From contig DAHVNW010000009.1 of NCBI GenBank assembly GCA_027319095.1, positions 1 through 52,664 of the forward strand: a stretch of DNA of 52,664 nt. Direction: 5' to 3'. Of this stretch, positions 33,450 through 42,581 are shown piece after piece. Every line of letters begins with the position of its first letter. Within the stretch, counting starts at the first letter, position 1. The notes under the pieces are model-generated. The model made no database searches. It was given only the letters and a program-made list of their open reading frames with translations, and had not been told where the DNA came from. The position numbers and the translations under genes are program-made. Source of the DNA: a bacterium. Lineage in GTDB: Bacteria > SZUA-79 > Acidulodesulfobacterales > Acidulodesulfobacteraceae.

Positions 33450-33483
33450 GAATTATGCACCTGCTTTGTCAGGTGCATAATTC
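33450..33483. promoter_or_regulatory. Perfect 14-bp stem-loop between dsrK and dsrE
   Basis: Arms 33450-33463 and 33470-33483 are exact reverse complements around a 6-base loop. Downstream is an A run, so it is not a standard terminator for the plus strand; on the minus strand a T run follows after three bases. It may shield or process the mRNA ahead of dsrEFH. Confidence 0.55.
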
Positions 33484-33518
33484 AAAAAAATTAATTTAAC
33501 TCAAAACTTGGAGGGTTA

Positions 33519-33869
33519 ATGAAATTAGGTGTTCTTGTCAAAGAAGGACCTTATATGCATCAGGCCATAGATACCGCGTATAATTTTATAGTTGCGGCAA
33601 TGGAAGAAGGGCATGAAATTACCAGCGTATTTTTCTATAACGACGGAGTTTATAACAGATGCTCCACTCTTGAGCCGCCGAGGGACGAAAGAAATATTAT
33701 GAAACTGCTTACCGAATTAGAACTCAAAGGCGTCCGGTTAATAGTCTGCGTTGCGGCAGGCAAGAGAAGAGGGATAGTAAATCAGACGGTATGCAAGGTA
33801 GAAGAAATTTCCGGCCTTGGTCAGCTTCTCGAACTATGTATAACGTCTGATAGAATGATAACATTCTAA
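33519..33869 (+). CDS. dsrE: DsrE
   Basis: A 116-residue cytoplasmic protein. It matches DsrE/TusD: KEGPYMHQAIDTAYNFIVAAMEEGHEI, FFYNDGVYN, and IVCVAAGKRRGI with C77 at the place of the sulfur-binding Cys78 of Allochromatium DsrE, ending SDRMITF. DsrEFH form a heterohexamer that passes sulfane sulfur to DsrC in sulfur oxidisers. dsrF and dsrH follow in the usual order. GGAGG lies before the ATG. Confidence 0.93.
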   Translation: MKLGVLVKEGPYMHQAIDTAYNFIVAAMEEGHEITSVFFYNDGVYNRCSTLEPPRDERNIMKLLTELELKGVRLIVCVAAGKRRGIVNQTVCKVEEISGLGQLLELCITSDRMITF

Positions 33870-33975
33870 CAGGCGCCAGAATTCAATTAGGAAACCTTAT
33901 AATAATAAAAAAATAAAATTAAAAAATAGAGTGACCCGGTTAATCGGGTATATCAATAAAAAAGGGGTAAGTAAA

Positions 33976-34350
33976 ATGTCGGAACAGAAAAAAACCAAGG
34001 TAATGTTTGTTTGCAGGACCGCTCCTTACGGAACTATTTACGAACAGGAGGCAATCGAAGCAATGATTATGTTTGGAGCATACGAACAGGACATAAGCGT
34101 TAGTTTTGTCGGGGACGGGGTGTTTTCGCTAAAAAAAGGACAGGACACTTCTTTAGTGGGAAAGAAAAATTTTTCGATGACATACCCTATATTAATCGAC
34201 GATTTTGAAATTTCGCATATTTATGTAGAAAAGGAATCGCTCGAAGAAAGAGGATTAAAAGAAGACGACCTTGCCACCGAAGTCGAAATAATAGACAGAA
34301 ATACATTAAAACAAAAAATGGACGAAATGAAAGCCATTCTGCCATTTTAA
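33976..34350 (+). CDS. dsrF: DsrF
   Basis: About 124 residues, DsrF/TusC type: KVMFVCRTAPYGTIYEQEAIEAMIMFGAYE, then VSFVGDGVFSLKKGQD, then a central SHIYVEKESLEERGL and an ending of the form IIDRNTLKQKMDEM..ILPF. The ATG at 33976 follows AAAGGGG and fits the family start; an in-frame ATG at 33931 would add 15 unrelated residues. It is a structural member of the DsrEFH sulfur-transfer hexamer, between dsrE and dsrH. Confidence 0.92.
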   Translation: MSEQKKTKVMFVCRTAPYGTIYEQEAIEAMIMFGAYEQDISVSFVGDGVFSLKKGQDTSLVGKKNFSMTYPILIDDFEISHIYVEKESLEERGLKEDDLATEVEIIDRNTLKQKMDEMKAILPF

Positions 34351-34392
34351 ATTAAAAAATAATATGCGCCGTACAAAAGGAGGTATATATAA

Positions 34393-34692
34393 ATGCTACA
34401 TATAATTAAGAAATCGCCTTACGAGTCTTCCGCGTTAAGCGATGCCGCAAACTATATAAGCCAAAACGATATATTACTATTGACCGAAGACGGAATATAC
34501 GCGGCAAAAAAAGGCGGAAAATTAGAAGGATTTTTGAAAGGCATCATTCAAAAAAATCAGGTTTATTGTCTTCTGGCAGATGTTAAAGCCAGAGGGATAC
34601 AGGAGAATGAAATAATAGAAAATGTTAAAATTATAGATTATAAAGGTTTTGTCCAAAAAGTAACGGAACACAATCCTATGACATGGTCTTAA
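34393..34692 (+). CDS. dsrH: DsrH
   Basis: A 99-residue DsrH/TusB-type protein: MLHIIKKSPYESSALSDA at the start, ILLLTEDGIYAA, then VYCLLADVKARGI with its only cysteine C59, and IIDYKGFVQKVTEHNPMTWS at the end. It completes the DsrEFH trio. AAAGGAGG lies before the ATG. Nothing truncated. About 260 bases of non-coding sequence follow before sat. Confidence 0.92.
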   Translation: MLHIIKKSPYESSALSDAANYISQNDILLLTEDGIYAAKKGGKLEGFLKGIIQKNQVYCLLADVKARGIQENEIIENVKIIDYKGFVQKVTEHNPMTWS

Positions 34693-34871
34693 AATAGGGA
34701 ATGTAAACCAAAATCCAGATTTAGAAAATGTTTATAAGTTTTAATGCTAAATAGGACCGGATTTCCGCAGGAGCTATTTTTATCCGCAAGCTTACCTTAT
34801 ATATATCTTAGGTGAAGACAAAAATGCCGGAAAATAAGTTTTTAAAACGGGATTTGAAGTAAAAATAGTAG

Positions 34872-34899
34872 TTGACTTTTTTTTAAATATCGATAAAAT
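34872..34899 (+). promoter_or_regulatory. Predicted promoter for sat
   Basis: TTGACT (34872-34877) and TAAAAT (34894-34899) with 16 bases between, about 50 bases before the sat start. The rest of 34693-34954 shows no gene; it includes the short segment shared with 9708-9726. Confidence 0.5.
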
Positions 34900-34954
34900 A
34901 TTTTGATAATCGTTTTTCCTCTTCCTTTATTTTAATTAAAATTTGGAGGCATAA

Positions 34955-36178
34955 ATGGCTTTAGTAAATCCTCACGGAAAAGAAAAAAAATTAAAACCGC
35001 TGCTCCTTTCCGGAAGCGAATTAGACAAAGCGAAAGAATATGCTAAGACCCTTAAAAAAATTCCCATGACTTCGAGGGAAACATCGGATTTAATAATGAT
35101 GGGCATAGGGGCTTTTACGCCGCTCGAAGGTTTTATGGGCAAAAACGACTGGAGAAGCACAGTAGATAAATTTACTATGGAAGACGGAACGTTTTGGCCT
35201 ATTCCTATTACGCTTTCGGCTGCAAAGGAAATAGCGGACGAAATTAAAACGGGAGAGGAGGCTGCGCTCGTAGATTTTGAAACGTCGGAAATTATGGGCA
35301 TAATTAATATATCCGAAAAATATACTATCGACAAGGCCTACGAATGCGAAAAAATTTTTAAGACGACCGACATGGAACACCCCGGCGTTCAAAAAGTTAC
35401 GGCGCAGGGCGATATTAACATTGCCGGAAAAGTCAAGGTTTTAAGCGAAGGTTCTTATCCAGTAGATTTCAAAGAGATATATATGCGCCCCTCCGAAACA
35501 AGAAAAATATTCGAAGAAAAAGGCTGGAATACGGTTGCGGCATTCCAGACTAGAAATCCCATGCACCGTTCGCACGAATATTTATCAAAGGTTGCCATAG
35601 AAACCACCGACGGAGTATTAATACACCAGCTTGTAGGTAAGTTAAAACCGGGAGACATTCCGGCAAACGTCAGGGCGGTCGCCATTAACACCTTAATAGA
35701 CAAATACTTTGTAAAGAACACTATAGTTCAGGCAGGTTATCCAATGGAAATGAGATATGCAGGACCGAGAGAAGCGCTTTTGCACGCCGTTTTTAGGCAG
35801 AACTATGGATGTTCCCATCTTATCGTAGGAAGGGACCATGCGGGCGTAGGCGATTATTACGGGCCATTCGACGCGCATAAAATATTCGACGAAATTCCAA
35901 AAAATGCCCTCGAATTAAAGCCGTTGAAAATGGACTGGACTTTTTACTGCCATAAGTGCGACGGAATGGCATCTACGAGAACTTGTCCCCACACGAAAGA
36001 AGACAGGCTAATATTAAGCGGAACCATGCTAAGAAAGCTTTTATCCGAGGGACAGGAAGTCCCCGACCATTTTTCGAGGCCGGAAGTTCTTTCAATATTA
36101 AAAGATTATTACGCTTCCCTCTCCAAAGACGCTAAAGTCGAGGTTAAACTCCATAAAGCGGCAAAAGGAGAAATTTGA
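34955..36178 (+). CDS. sat: Sulfate adenylyltransferase (ATP sulfurylase)
   Basis: A 407-residue homo-oligomeric Sat that makes adenosine 5'-phosphosulfate and pyrophosphate from sulfate and ATP, or the reverse. Motifs: [17 protein letters not shown] (QxRNPxHRxH), [26 protein letters not shown] and a zinc-type cysteine cluster [17 protein letters not shown]. The length is standard for the bacterial/archaeal type. GGAGG precedes the ATG. It heads the sat-aprBA-qmoABC-hppA run; the pyrophosphate formed would feed HppA. Confidence 0.98.
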   Translation: MALVNPHGKEKKLKPLLLSGSELDKAKEYAKTLKKIPMTSRETSDLIMMGIGAFTPLEGFMGKNDWRSTVDKFTMEDGTFWPIPITLSAAKEIADEIKTGEEAALVDFETSEIMGIINISEKYTIDKAYECEKIFKTTDMEHPGVQKVTAQGDINIAGKVKVLSEGSYPVDFKEIYMRPSETRKIFEEKGWNTVAAFQTRNPMHRSHEYLSKVAIETTDGVLIHQLVGKLKPGDIPANVRAVAINTLIDKYFVKNTIVQAGYPMEMRYAGPREALLHAVFRQNYGCSHLIVGRDHAGVGDYYGPFDAHKIFDEIPKNALELKPLKMDWTFYCHKCDGMASTRTCPHTKEDRLILSGTMLRKLLSEGQEVPDHFSRPEVLSILKDYYASLSKDAKVEVKLHKAAKGEI

Positions 36179-36278
36179 TTTTAAATTTATTTCAATGAAT
36201 TAATTTATATTATCCGCCGTTTAACGGATAATATATCGTGTTATATAAAATAAAATATTAACTTAAGGAGGTATGTAA

Positions 36279-36713
36279 ATGCCAAGTTTTGTGATTACGG
36301 AAAAATGCGACGGTTGCAAGGGAAGGGATAAAACTGCATGTCAGTATATCTGTCCCAACGACCTTATGGTGTTAAACAAGGACATCATGAAGGCTTATAA
36401 TCAGGAGCCAGACCAATGCTGGGAATGTTACAACTGCGTTAAAATTTGTCCTCAGTCTGCCATAGAAGTAAGAGCCTATCAGGACTTTGCGCCGCTCGGC
36501 TCGTCAGTTATTCCTATGAGGGGTTCGGATTCGATTATGTGGACGGTAAAATTTAGAAACGGAAAAATTAAGAGATTTAAGTTTCCGATAAGAACTACGC
36601 CTGAAGGCGGAATAGACCCGTATCAGGGAATACCGGAAGAAAACAAGGGCGATTTAAAAAGCAATCTTTTATGCGACGAAATAGGCAAAGAGCTTGCCGC
36701 ACCTAAAAAATAA
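36279..36713 (+). CDS. aprB: Adenylylsulfate reductase beta subunit
   Basis: A 144-residue iron-sulfur subunit. Two [4Fe-4S] sites are visible: CDGCKGRDKTACQYICP and CWECYNCVKICPQSAIEV. They carry electrons from QmoABC to the AprA flavin. A C-terminal tail (about 70-144) wraps AprA in known structures. AAGGAGG is directly upstream of the ATG. It is in the usual aprB-aprA order. Confidence 0.97.
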   Translation: MPSFVITEKCDGCKGRDKTACQYICPNDLMVLNKDIMKAYNQEPDQCWECYNCVKICPQSAIEVRAYQDFAPLGSSVIPMRGSDSIMWTVKFRNGKIKRFKFPIRTTPEGGIDPYQGIPEENKGDLKSNLLCDEIGKELAAPKK

Positions 36714-36789
36714 AGTGAAAATAATGCATAGAAGCAAACTTTATTTTTTCTAATTTAAAATAATTTAAAAATTGCGAGGATAAATTGTT

Positions 36790-38715
36790 ATGGCTGAAAT
36801 GAATGGTTCGATGACAAGCGCTGACGTTTTAAATAATTACGCTATCGAAGAAATACAAACGGATATTTTAATTGTCGGCGGCGGTATGGTAGGATGCGGA
36901 GCTGCATTCGAAATAAAAAAGTGGGCTCCTAAAGATATGAAAATAACTTTGGTAGAAAAGGCTGCTATAGAAAGAAGCGGTGCTGTCGCGATGGGTTTAT
37001 CGGCTATCAATACTTACTTAGGAGACAATACGCCTGAAGATTACGTTAAACACGTAGCTAACGACCTGATGGGAATTATAAGGGAAGATTTAGTTTATGA
37101 TGTAGGCAGGCACGTCGATAAGACAGTTGAGCATTTCGAAAAATTAGGACTTCCCGTATTTAAAGAAGAAGAAGAAGATACCAGGTCCATTGCCGAAGGA
37201 GGCAGGCCTCTTAGGGCAGGCAGGTGGCAGATAATGATACACGGAGAATCTTATAAAGTATTAGTTGCAGAAGCTGCAAGAAAAGCTCTCGGCGAAGAAA
37301 ACATAAAAGAAAGGGTTTTCGTAACCGAGCTTCTTATGGACGAAAAGCACGAAAACAGAGTTGCCGGCGCTATCGGATTCAGCTTAAGGGAAGCAAAGAT
37401 TTATATATTTAAAGCTAAAGCCGTTATTATGGCATGCGGAGGAACCGTTAACGTTTTCAGGCCGAGATCGCAGGCGGAAGGAATGGGGAGAACATGGTAT
37501 GCGATTTGGAACGCCGGTTCGACATATGCCATGGGATATCAGGCAGGAGCCGAAATGACCACTATGGAAAACAGGTTCGTTCCAAACAGGTTTAAAGACG
37601 GCTATGGCCCTGTCGGCGCATGGTTTACGCTTTTCAAATCCAGAGTTTTAAATGCGCATGGCGAAGACTATATGCAGAAATGGGGACATATGCTTCAAGA
37701 TTATGCTCCATACGGATTGGCTAAAGTTCCGGCAACCTGCTTGTGGAACCACGTTATGCTTAAAGATTGGATGGAAGGAAACGGCCCGTTTTATATGAAT
37801 ACGTCCGGAGCTATGAAGCAGTTATTTGAAACCCTTCCGGAAAAGAGAAAAAAATCGCTAGAAACCGATGCATGGGAAGATTTTTTAGATATGACCGTAG
37901 CTCAGGCCGGATTATGGGCGGCAATGGATATAGATCCTCAAGAAACAAATTCAGAAGTTATGCCCACCGAGCCTTATTTTCTCGGTTCTCATGCCGGAGC
38001 TTGCGGAATGTGGGTTTCAGGACCTGACGATATATCTCCAAAAGAATATCAGTGGGGTTATAACCGTATGACTACCGTAAACGGTCTTTTCACCGGCGGC
38101 GACGGCGTCGGAGCTTCCGGACATAAGTTCTCTTCAGGTTCTTACACCGAAGGAAGATTGGCGGCTAAATCGGCGGTTAGATTCGTGCTTGACGATTCCG
38201 GTTACACTCCTACTGTTCATACGGAAAATAAAGTTCTTGCTGAAAAAATTTACGGACCTATGATTACGTTTGAAAAGTTTAAAGATTATTCTACCGAACC
38301 GAACGTAAATCCGAATTATATAAAACCGAGACTTTATCTATTCAGGTTAAACAAACTCATGGACGAATATGTCGCCGGAACCTCCACTTTCTACAAGACA
38401 AGCGAGGCTAGTCTTTTAAGGGGGTTAGACCTGTTAAACAGGCTTAAGGAAGATGCTTCCAAGCTTGCCGCGTCAAACCTGCACGAGCTTATGAGAGCAT
38501 GGGAAAATTATCACAGGTCCATCGTCGGAGAACTTCATTTAAGACACGTATTATTCAGGGAGGAAACAAGGTATCCGGGTTTCTATTACAGAACCGACCA
38601 TCCGAAACTCGACGAACAGAACTGGAAGGTTTTCGTAAATTCAAAGTTAAACAAGTCTACCGGACAACCGGACGTGTTTAAAAGACCGTATATAGAATTA
38701 GTTCCTAAAAACTAA
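36790..38715 (+). CDS. aprA: Adenylylsulfate reductase alpha subunit
   Basis: A 641-residue FAD subunit that interconverts adenosine phosphosulfate with sulfite plus AMP. ILIVGGGMVGCGAAFEIKKW is the FAD dinucleotide motif; RSGAVAMGLSAINTYLG, TTMENRFVPNRFKDGYGPVG and GGDGVGASGHKFSSGSYTEGRL are typical AprA stretches. The length fits. Codons here look slightly different from the flanks (many GCT and GGA), but there is no sign of recent transfer. Followed by a strong terminator, which separates it from qmoA. Confidence 0.98.
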   Translation: MAEMNGSMTSADVLNNYAIEEIQTDILIVGGGMVGCGAAFEIKKWAPKDMKITLVEKAAIERSGAVAMGLSAINTYLGDNTPEDYVKHVANDLMGIIREDLVYDVGRHVDKTVEHFEKLGLPVFKEEEEDTRSIAEGGRPLRAGRWQIMIHGESYKVLVAEAARKALGEENIKERVFVTELLMDEKHENRVAGAIGFSLREAKIYIFKAKAVIMACGGTVNVFRPRSQAEGMGRTWYAIWNAGSTYAMGYQAGAEMTTMENRFVPNRFKDGYGPVGAWFTLFKSRVLNAHGEDYMQKWGHMLQDYAPYGLAKVPATCLWNHVMLKDWMEGNGPFYMNTSGAMKQLFETLPEKRKKSLETDAWEDFLDMTVAQAGLWAAMDIDPQETNSEVMPTEPYFLGSHAGACGMWVSGPDDISPKEYQWGYNRMTTVNGLFTGGDGVGASGHKFSSGSYTEGRLAAKSAVRFVLDDSGYTPTVHTENKVLAEKIYGPMITFEKFKDYSTEPNVNPNYIKPRLYLFRLNKLMDEYVAGTSTFYKTSEASLLRGLDLLNRLKEDASKLAASNLHELMRAWENYHRSIVGELHLRHVLFREETRYPGFYYRTDHPKLDEQNWKVFVNSKLNKSTGQPDVFKRPYIELVPKN

Positions 38716-38761
38716 GACCATATATAGTTTTTTTGGAGTCGATGCCCGCATTATTTATTGA

Positions 38762-38792
38762 CCCCCTCCCCTATTTACGGGGAGGGGGTTTT
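38762..38792 (+). terminator. Rho-independent terminator after aprA
   Basis: CCCCCTCCCC (38762-38771) pairs perfectly with GGGGAGGGGG (38779-38788) around a 7-base loop, followed by TTTT. Confidence 0.85.
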
Positions 38793-38854
38793 AATATATA
38801 TTTTTGGGTTAATCTTATTTATTGTTTTTTATAATTACAAAAATGAAATAAGTT

Positions 38855-40165
38855 ATGGGGGTTTTAAAATTGAACGATGCAAATAATGGAAATCCCGTCC
38901 TTATAGTCGGAGGAGGCCATAGCGGCGTTTCAGCCGCCCTGGAAATTACCGAAGCCGTCGATAAAAAGGTTTATATAGTAGAAAAAAAATCTTATATAGG
39001 CGGAAGAGTTTTGCAGATGTATAAATATTTTCCAAAACTTTGTCCGCCTTTTTGCGGTTTTGAAATAAATACCAGGAGAATAAAATCTTCCGGCTCCGGC
39101 AATATTAAGTTTTTAGTTTCTTCGATAGTCGAGGAAATTACCGGAGAAAAGGATGGAACGGGATATAAAGTTAAAATCAGACAAAAGCCTCAATATATAA
39201 ACGATAACTGTACCGTCTGCGGAGAATGCGCCAAAGTCTGTCCCGAAGACAGGCCTAACGATTTTAACTATAATATGGATACCACAAAATCAATATTTTT
39301 ACCTGCCTTATCGAGCTTTCCGTTAAAATATTCAGTAGATGCCGATTACTGCAAGTTTTCCGCATGCAAGAAATGCGAGGAGGCTTGCAAGTATAACGCC
39401 ATAAATCTTAATGCCAAGGAAAATATCGTGGAAATGAAGGTTTCGGACATTATCTTTGCTACCGGCTGGAAGCCTTATAGCGTAGAAAAATTGGAAAACT
39501 TAGGGTTTGGGAAATTTAAAAACGTTATTACTAACGTAATGATGGAAAGACTTGCCGCAGGTAACGGTCCAACCGCAGGCAAAATTTTGAGGCCGTCCGA
39601 CAACAAGGAAGTGACTAACGTTGCGTTTATTCAATGTGCAGGCTCCAGAAACGAAAATCATCTGCCTTACTGTTCGGCTATATGCTGTATGGCTTCTTTA
39701 AAACAGGCTCTATATTTGCGCGAAAAAAACACGGCATCTTCCCCTACTATTTTTTATATAGATTTAAGGACGCCGGGAAGATACGAAAATTTTTTAAACA
39801 AAGCCGAAAGCGACAAAAATATTAAATTTAACAAAGGCATAGTCGGTAAAATATCGGAAGACCGTAATACAGGCGACCTTTTGCTGGACGTCGAAGATAT
39901 GATTTCAGGCAAAAAAATTAAATTTAGGACGGAAATGGTCGTTCTTGCCGCCGGAATGTATCCAAATATTAAAGACGACATGAAAGATATAAAAATTAAC
40001 GAAGACGTAAAAATAGACATAGACGAAAACGGATTTATATTTAACGAAAACTTTGACGGCGGTATTTTTTCCGCGGGAGTTGCAAAATTCCCATTAGACG
40101 TACATATGTCCGGACAATCTGCAACTTCCGCCGCCTTATCGGTAATTCAGCATAACGCTAAATAA
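38855..40165 (+). CDS. qmoA: QmoA, HdrA-like flavoprotein
   Basis: A 436-residue subunit of the quinone-interacting membrane-bound oxidoreductase, which links the quinone pool to AprBA. VLIVGGGHSGVSAALEI is the FAD motif, LCPPFCGFEINTRRI follows, and cluster motifs CTVCGECAKVCPED and CKKCEEACKYNAINL are present; CAGSRNENHLPYCSAICC is the HdrA-type stretch. The ATG at 38855 lacks a clear site; the TTG at 38870 has a G run 8 bases before it and could be the real start, as qmoC also begins with TTG. qmoB follows after 42 bases. Confidence 0.95.
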   Translation: MGVLKLNDANNGNPVLIVGGGHSGVSAALEITEAVDKKVYIVEKKSYIGGRVLQMYKYFPKLCPPFCGFEINTRRIKSSGSGNIKFLVSSIVEEITGEKDGTGYKVKIRQKPQYINDNCTVCGECAKVCPEDRPNDFNYNMDTTKSIFLPALSSFPLKYSVDADYCKFSACKKCEEACKYNAINLNAKENIVEMKVSDIIFATGWKPYSVEKLENLGFGKFKNVITNVMMERLAAGNGPTAGKILRPSDNKEVTNVAFIQCAGSRNENHLPYCSAICCMASLKQALYLREKNTASSPTIFYIDLRTPGRYENFLNKAESDKNIKFNKGIVGKISEDRNTGDLLLDVEDMISGKKIKFRTEMVVLAAGMYPNIKDDMKDIKINEDVKIDIDENGFIFNENFDGGIFSAGVAKFPLDVHMSGQSATSAALSVIQHNAK

Positions 40166-40207
40166 TAAACAAAGGAAACGAAAAGCCATATTCAAAGAGG
40201 AGTTAAA

Positions 40208-42538
40208 ATGGATAATAATCTTGGGATTTATATATGTTCCGGTTGCGATATAGGGGAAAGCCTTAATATAGAAAGACTGGTAAATGCCGCAAAAGATTCT
40301 AACAAGCCCCTAGTATGCATGAGCCATGAATTTCTGTGCGGACAGGAAGGAATAAATCTCATAAATAACGATATTTCGGAAAAAAAAATAAATAAATTAG
40401 TTATCGCCGCGTGTTCTATGCGCGCCAAACAGGACGTCTTTAATTTCGACCCGCTTTCTATACATACCGAAAGAGTTAACATTAGGGAACACGTTATCTG
40501 GATAAGTCCCGCCAACGACGATAATACCCAGCTTCTTGCCGAAGATTACGTGAATATGGGGGCTTCGAGGGCTAAAAAAGCGGCGTGCCCGGAACCTCTT
40601 ATTCAGGATTTGAATAAAACGGTTCTAGTAGTAGGCGGGGGCGTTACCGGTTTGAATGCCGCGCTAAATTCCGCTAAAGCCGGTTATGACGTTATATTAG
40701 TCGAAAAAAAATCATATCTCGGCGGCTTTCCTTATTCAAAATATAAAAAATGGGAAACGAAGCCTCCTTTCGATAAAAACGTTTGGATAAAAGAAGGTCT
40801 CGACGCACTCATAAATTCGGTAGAAAATTCAAAAAAAATAAAAATTTATGAAAACTCTAAAATAAAATCCGTCTCAGGCGCTCCCGGAAAATTCAATATA
40901 GAAATAGAAGCGGCGGAAGGCGGGGACAATTCCGGCGTTATAACGGAAACCGCAGGGTCTATAATCGAGGCTACCGGCTGGAAACCTTACGACGCTAAAA
41001 AATTAGGTTATTTAGGATACGGGTTAACCCCCGATATATTAACTAACGTAGAACTCGAAGAGTTTTACTCAGAACTTTCCGAAAACGGCAAAACGGAAAG
41101 CTTTACGGTCAAAAGAAAGTCGAACGGAGAACCCGTTAAATCTATCGCATTTATTCAGTGCGCGGGTTCAAGGGACGCAAACCACCTGCCTTACTGTTCC
41201 ACCGTTTGCTGTATGTCGTCGCTTAAAGAGGCTGCCCTGATAAGAAAAAACAATCCCAACGCAAATGTATATATAATTTATAAAGATATCAGGACTCTTG
41301 GCGAATACGAGAATTTTTACAGGAAAATGCAGGACGACGAAGGAATTTTTATGGTTAAAGGCGTCGTATCCGGAGTTTCTTACGATGATAAGGGCAATGC
41401 CGTCAATATAAAGGTAAAAGATACGCTATTTGCCGAAGATATTGATTTAGACGTGGAAATGCTAGTGCTTGCTTCAGGTATGGTTCCAAATTCCGGCGAA
41501 GTAGAAGGACCAGCCGGTATAAAATTGGATGCTAACGACGCAACTTGTCAGCCTGCAAGCGGCGCCGGAGCTCCAACAGGGGCGTCATGCGCAGCGGCAA
41601 ATCCGCCCGTCGGCGCGCCTCAAATAAATAAAAGCGGTATATTGAATCTTACATACAGGCAAGGAAAAGAAATGCCGGAACTGGCATACGGGTTTCCGGA
41701 TTCCAACTTTATTTGTTTTCCGTATGAATCTAGAAGAACCGGCATATATCCGGCAGGAGCGGTTAGAATGCCGTTAGATACCGTATTTTCAGTCGACGAT
41801 GCGAAGGGGGCGGTTTTAAAAGCTATCCAGTGCATGGAACAGACCGCTAAAGGCAGGGCGGTTCATCCGCGTTCAAACGACATGACCTATCCGTTTTTTG
41901 ACCTTCCGAGGTGTACCCAGTGTAAGAGGTGTACGGAAGAATGTCCTTTCGGCGCTATAGACGAAGACGAAAAAGGAACTCCCAAATACAATCCTGAAAG
42001 ATGCAGAAGATGCGGGGTTTGCATGGGAGCTTGTCCGGTAAGGATTATATCCTTCAAAAATTATTCGCCCGATATTATTGGTTCGATGATTAAAAGCATA
42101 TATATTCCGGAAGAGCCTACGGACGAAAATTACAGGATACTCGTTTTTGCCTGCGAAAACGACGCATATCCCGCATTAGACATATTAGGACTCAATAAAA
42201 TCAATTTATCATCCAATATAAGAGTTATACCGGTTAGATGTCTGGGATCCATAAATAACGTGTGGTATGCAGACGCCCTTTCTAAAGGTATAGACGGCAT
42301 ACTTTTATTAGGATGCAAATTCGGCGACGATTATCAGTGCCATTTCATAAAAGGTTCCGAGCTTGCATCGTATAGGATGAACAATCTTAAAGAAACGCTG
42401 ACGCGCTTAGTTCTCGAAGAAGAAAGAGTCCGCCAGATTCAACTCGAATTTACCGACTATATGAAATTGCCAGAAATAGTGGAAGATTTCGTAAATAAAG
42501 TTAAATCGCTTGGACTTAATCCGTATAAAGGGTTTTAA
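40208..42538 (+). CDS. qmoB: QmoB, HdrA/MvhD-like flavoprotein
   Basis: A 776-residue subunit. An N-terminal domain (IYICSGCDIGESLN) precedes the FAD motif VLVVGGGVTGLNAALN; then come CAGSRDANHLPYCSTVCCMSS, a two-cluster ferredoxin (CTQCKRCTEECPFGAI, CRRCGVCMGACPVRII) and a C-terminal MvhD-like domain (ILVFACENDAYPALD, LLGCKFGDDYQCHF). A Pro/Ala/Gly-rich stretch at about 447-475 (ATCQPASGAGAPTGASCAAA) looks like an insertion or linker. AAGAGGAG precedes the ATG. It is the middle gene of qmoABC. Confidence 0.96.
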   Translation: MDNNLGIYICSGCDIGESLNIERLVNAAKDSNKPLVCMSHEFLCGQEGINLINNDISEKKINKLVIAACSMRAKQDVFNFDPLSIHTERVNIREHVIWISPANDDNTQLLAEDYVNMGASRAKKAACPEPLIQDLNKTVLVVGGGVTGLNAALNSAKAGYDVILVEKKSYLGGFPYSKYKKWETKPPFDKNVWIKEGLDALINSVENSKKIKIYENSKIKSVSGAPGKFNIEIEAAEGGDNSGVITETAGSIIEATGWKPYDAKKLGYLGYGLTPDILTNVELEEFYSELSENGKTESFTVKRKSNGEPVKSIAFIQCAGSRDANHLPYCSTVCCMSSLKEAALIRKNNPNANVYIIYKDIRTLGEYENFYRKMQDDEGIFMVKGVVSGVSYDDKGNAVNIKVKDTLFAEDIDLDVEMLVLASGMVPNSGEVEGPAGIKLDANDATCQPASGAGAPTGASCAAANPPVGAPQINKSGILNLTYRQGKEMPELAYGFPDSNFICFPYESRRTGIYPAGAVRMPLDTVFSVDDAKGAVLKAIQCMEQTAKGRAVHPRSNDMTYPFFDLPRCTQCKRCTEECPFGAIDEDEKGTPKYNPERCRRCGVCMGACPVRIISFKNYSPDIIGSMIKSIYIPEEPTDENYRILVFACENDAYPALDILGLNKINLSSNIRVIPVRCLGSINNVWYADALSKGIDGILLLGCKFGDDYQCHFIKGSELASYRMNNLKETLTRLVLEEERVRQIQLEFTDYMKLPEIVEDFVNKVKSLGLNPYKGF

Positions 42539-42581
42539 AGAAAGGCAAACAAGAAACAGTCGTCCTATAAAGGAGGTTATT

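Noticed and set aside
38762-38788. G/C-rich hairpins at 38762 and 45939 as copies of a mobile repeat
   Set aside because: Both have a T run and stand right after gene ends, so ordinary terminators explain them.
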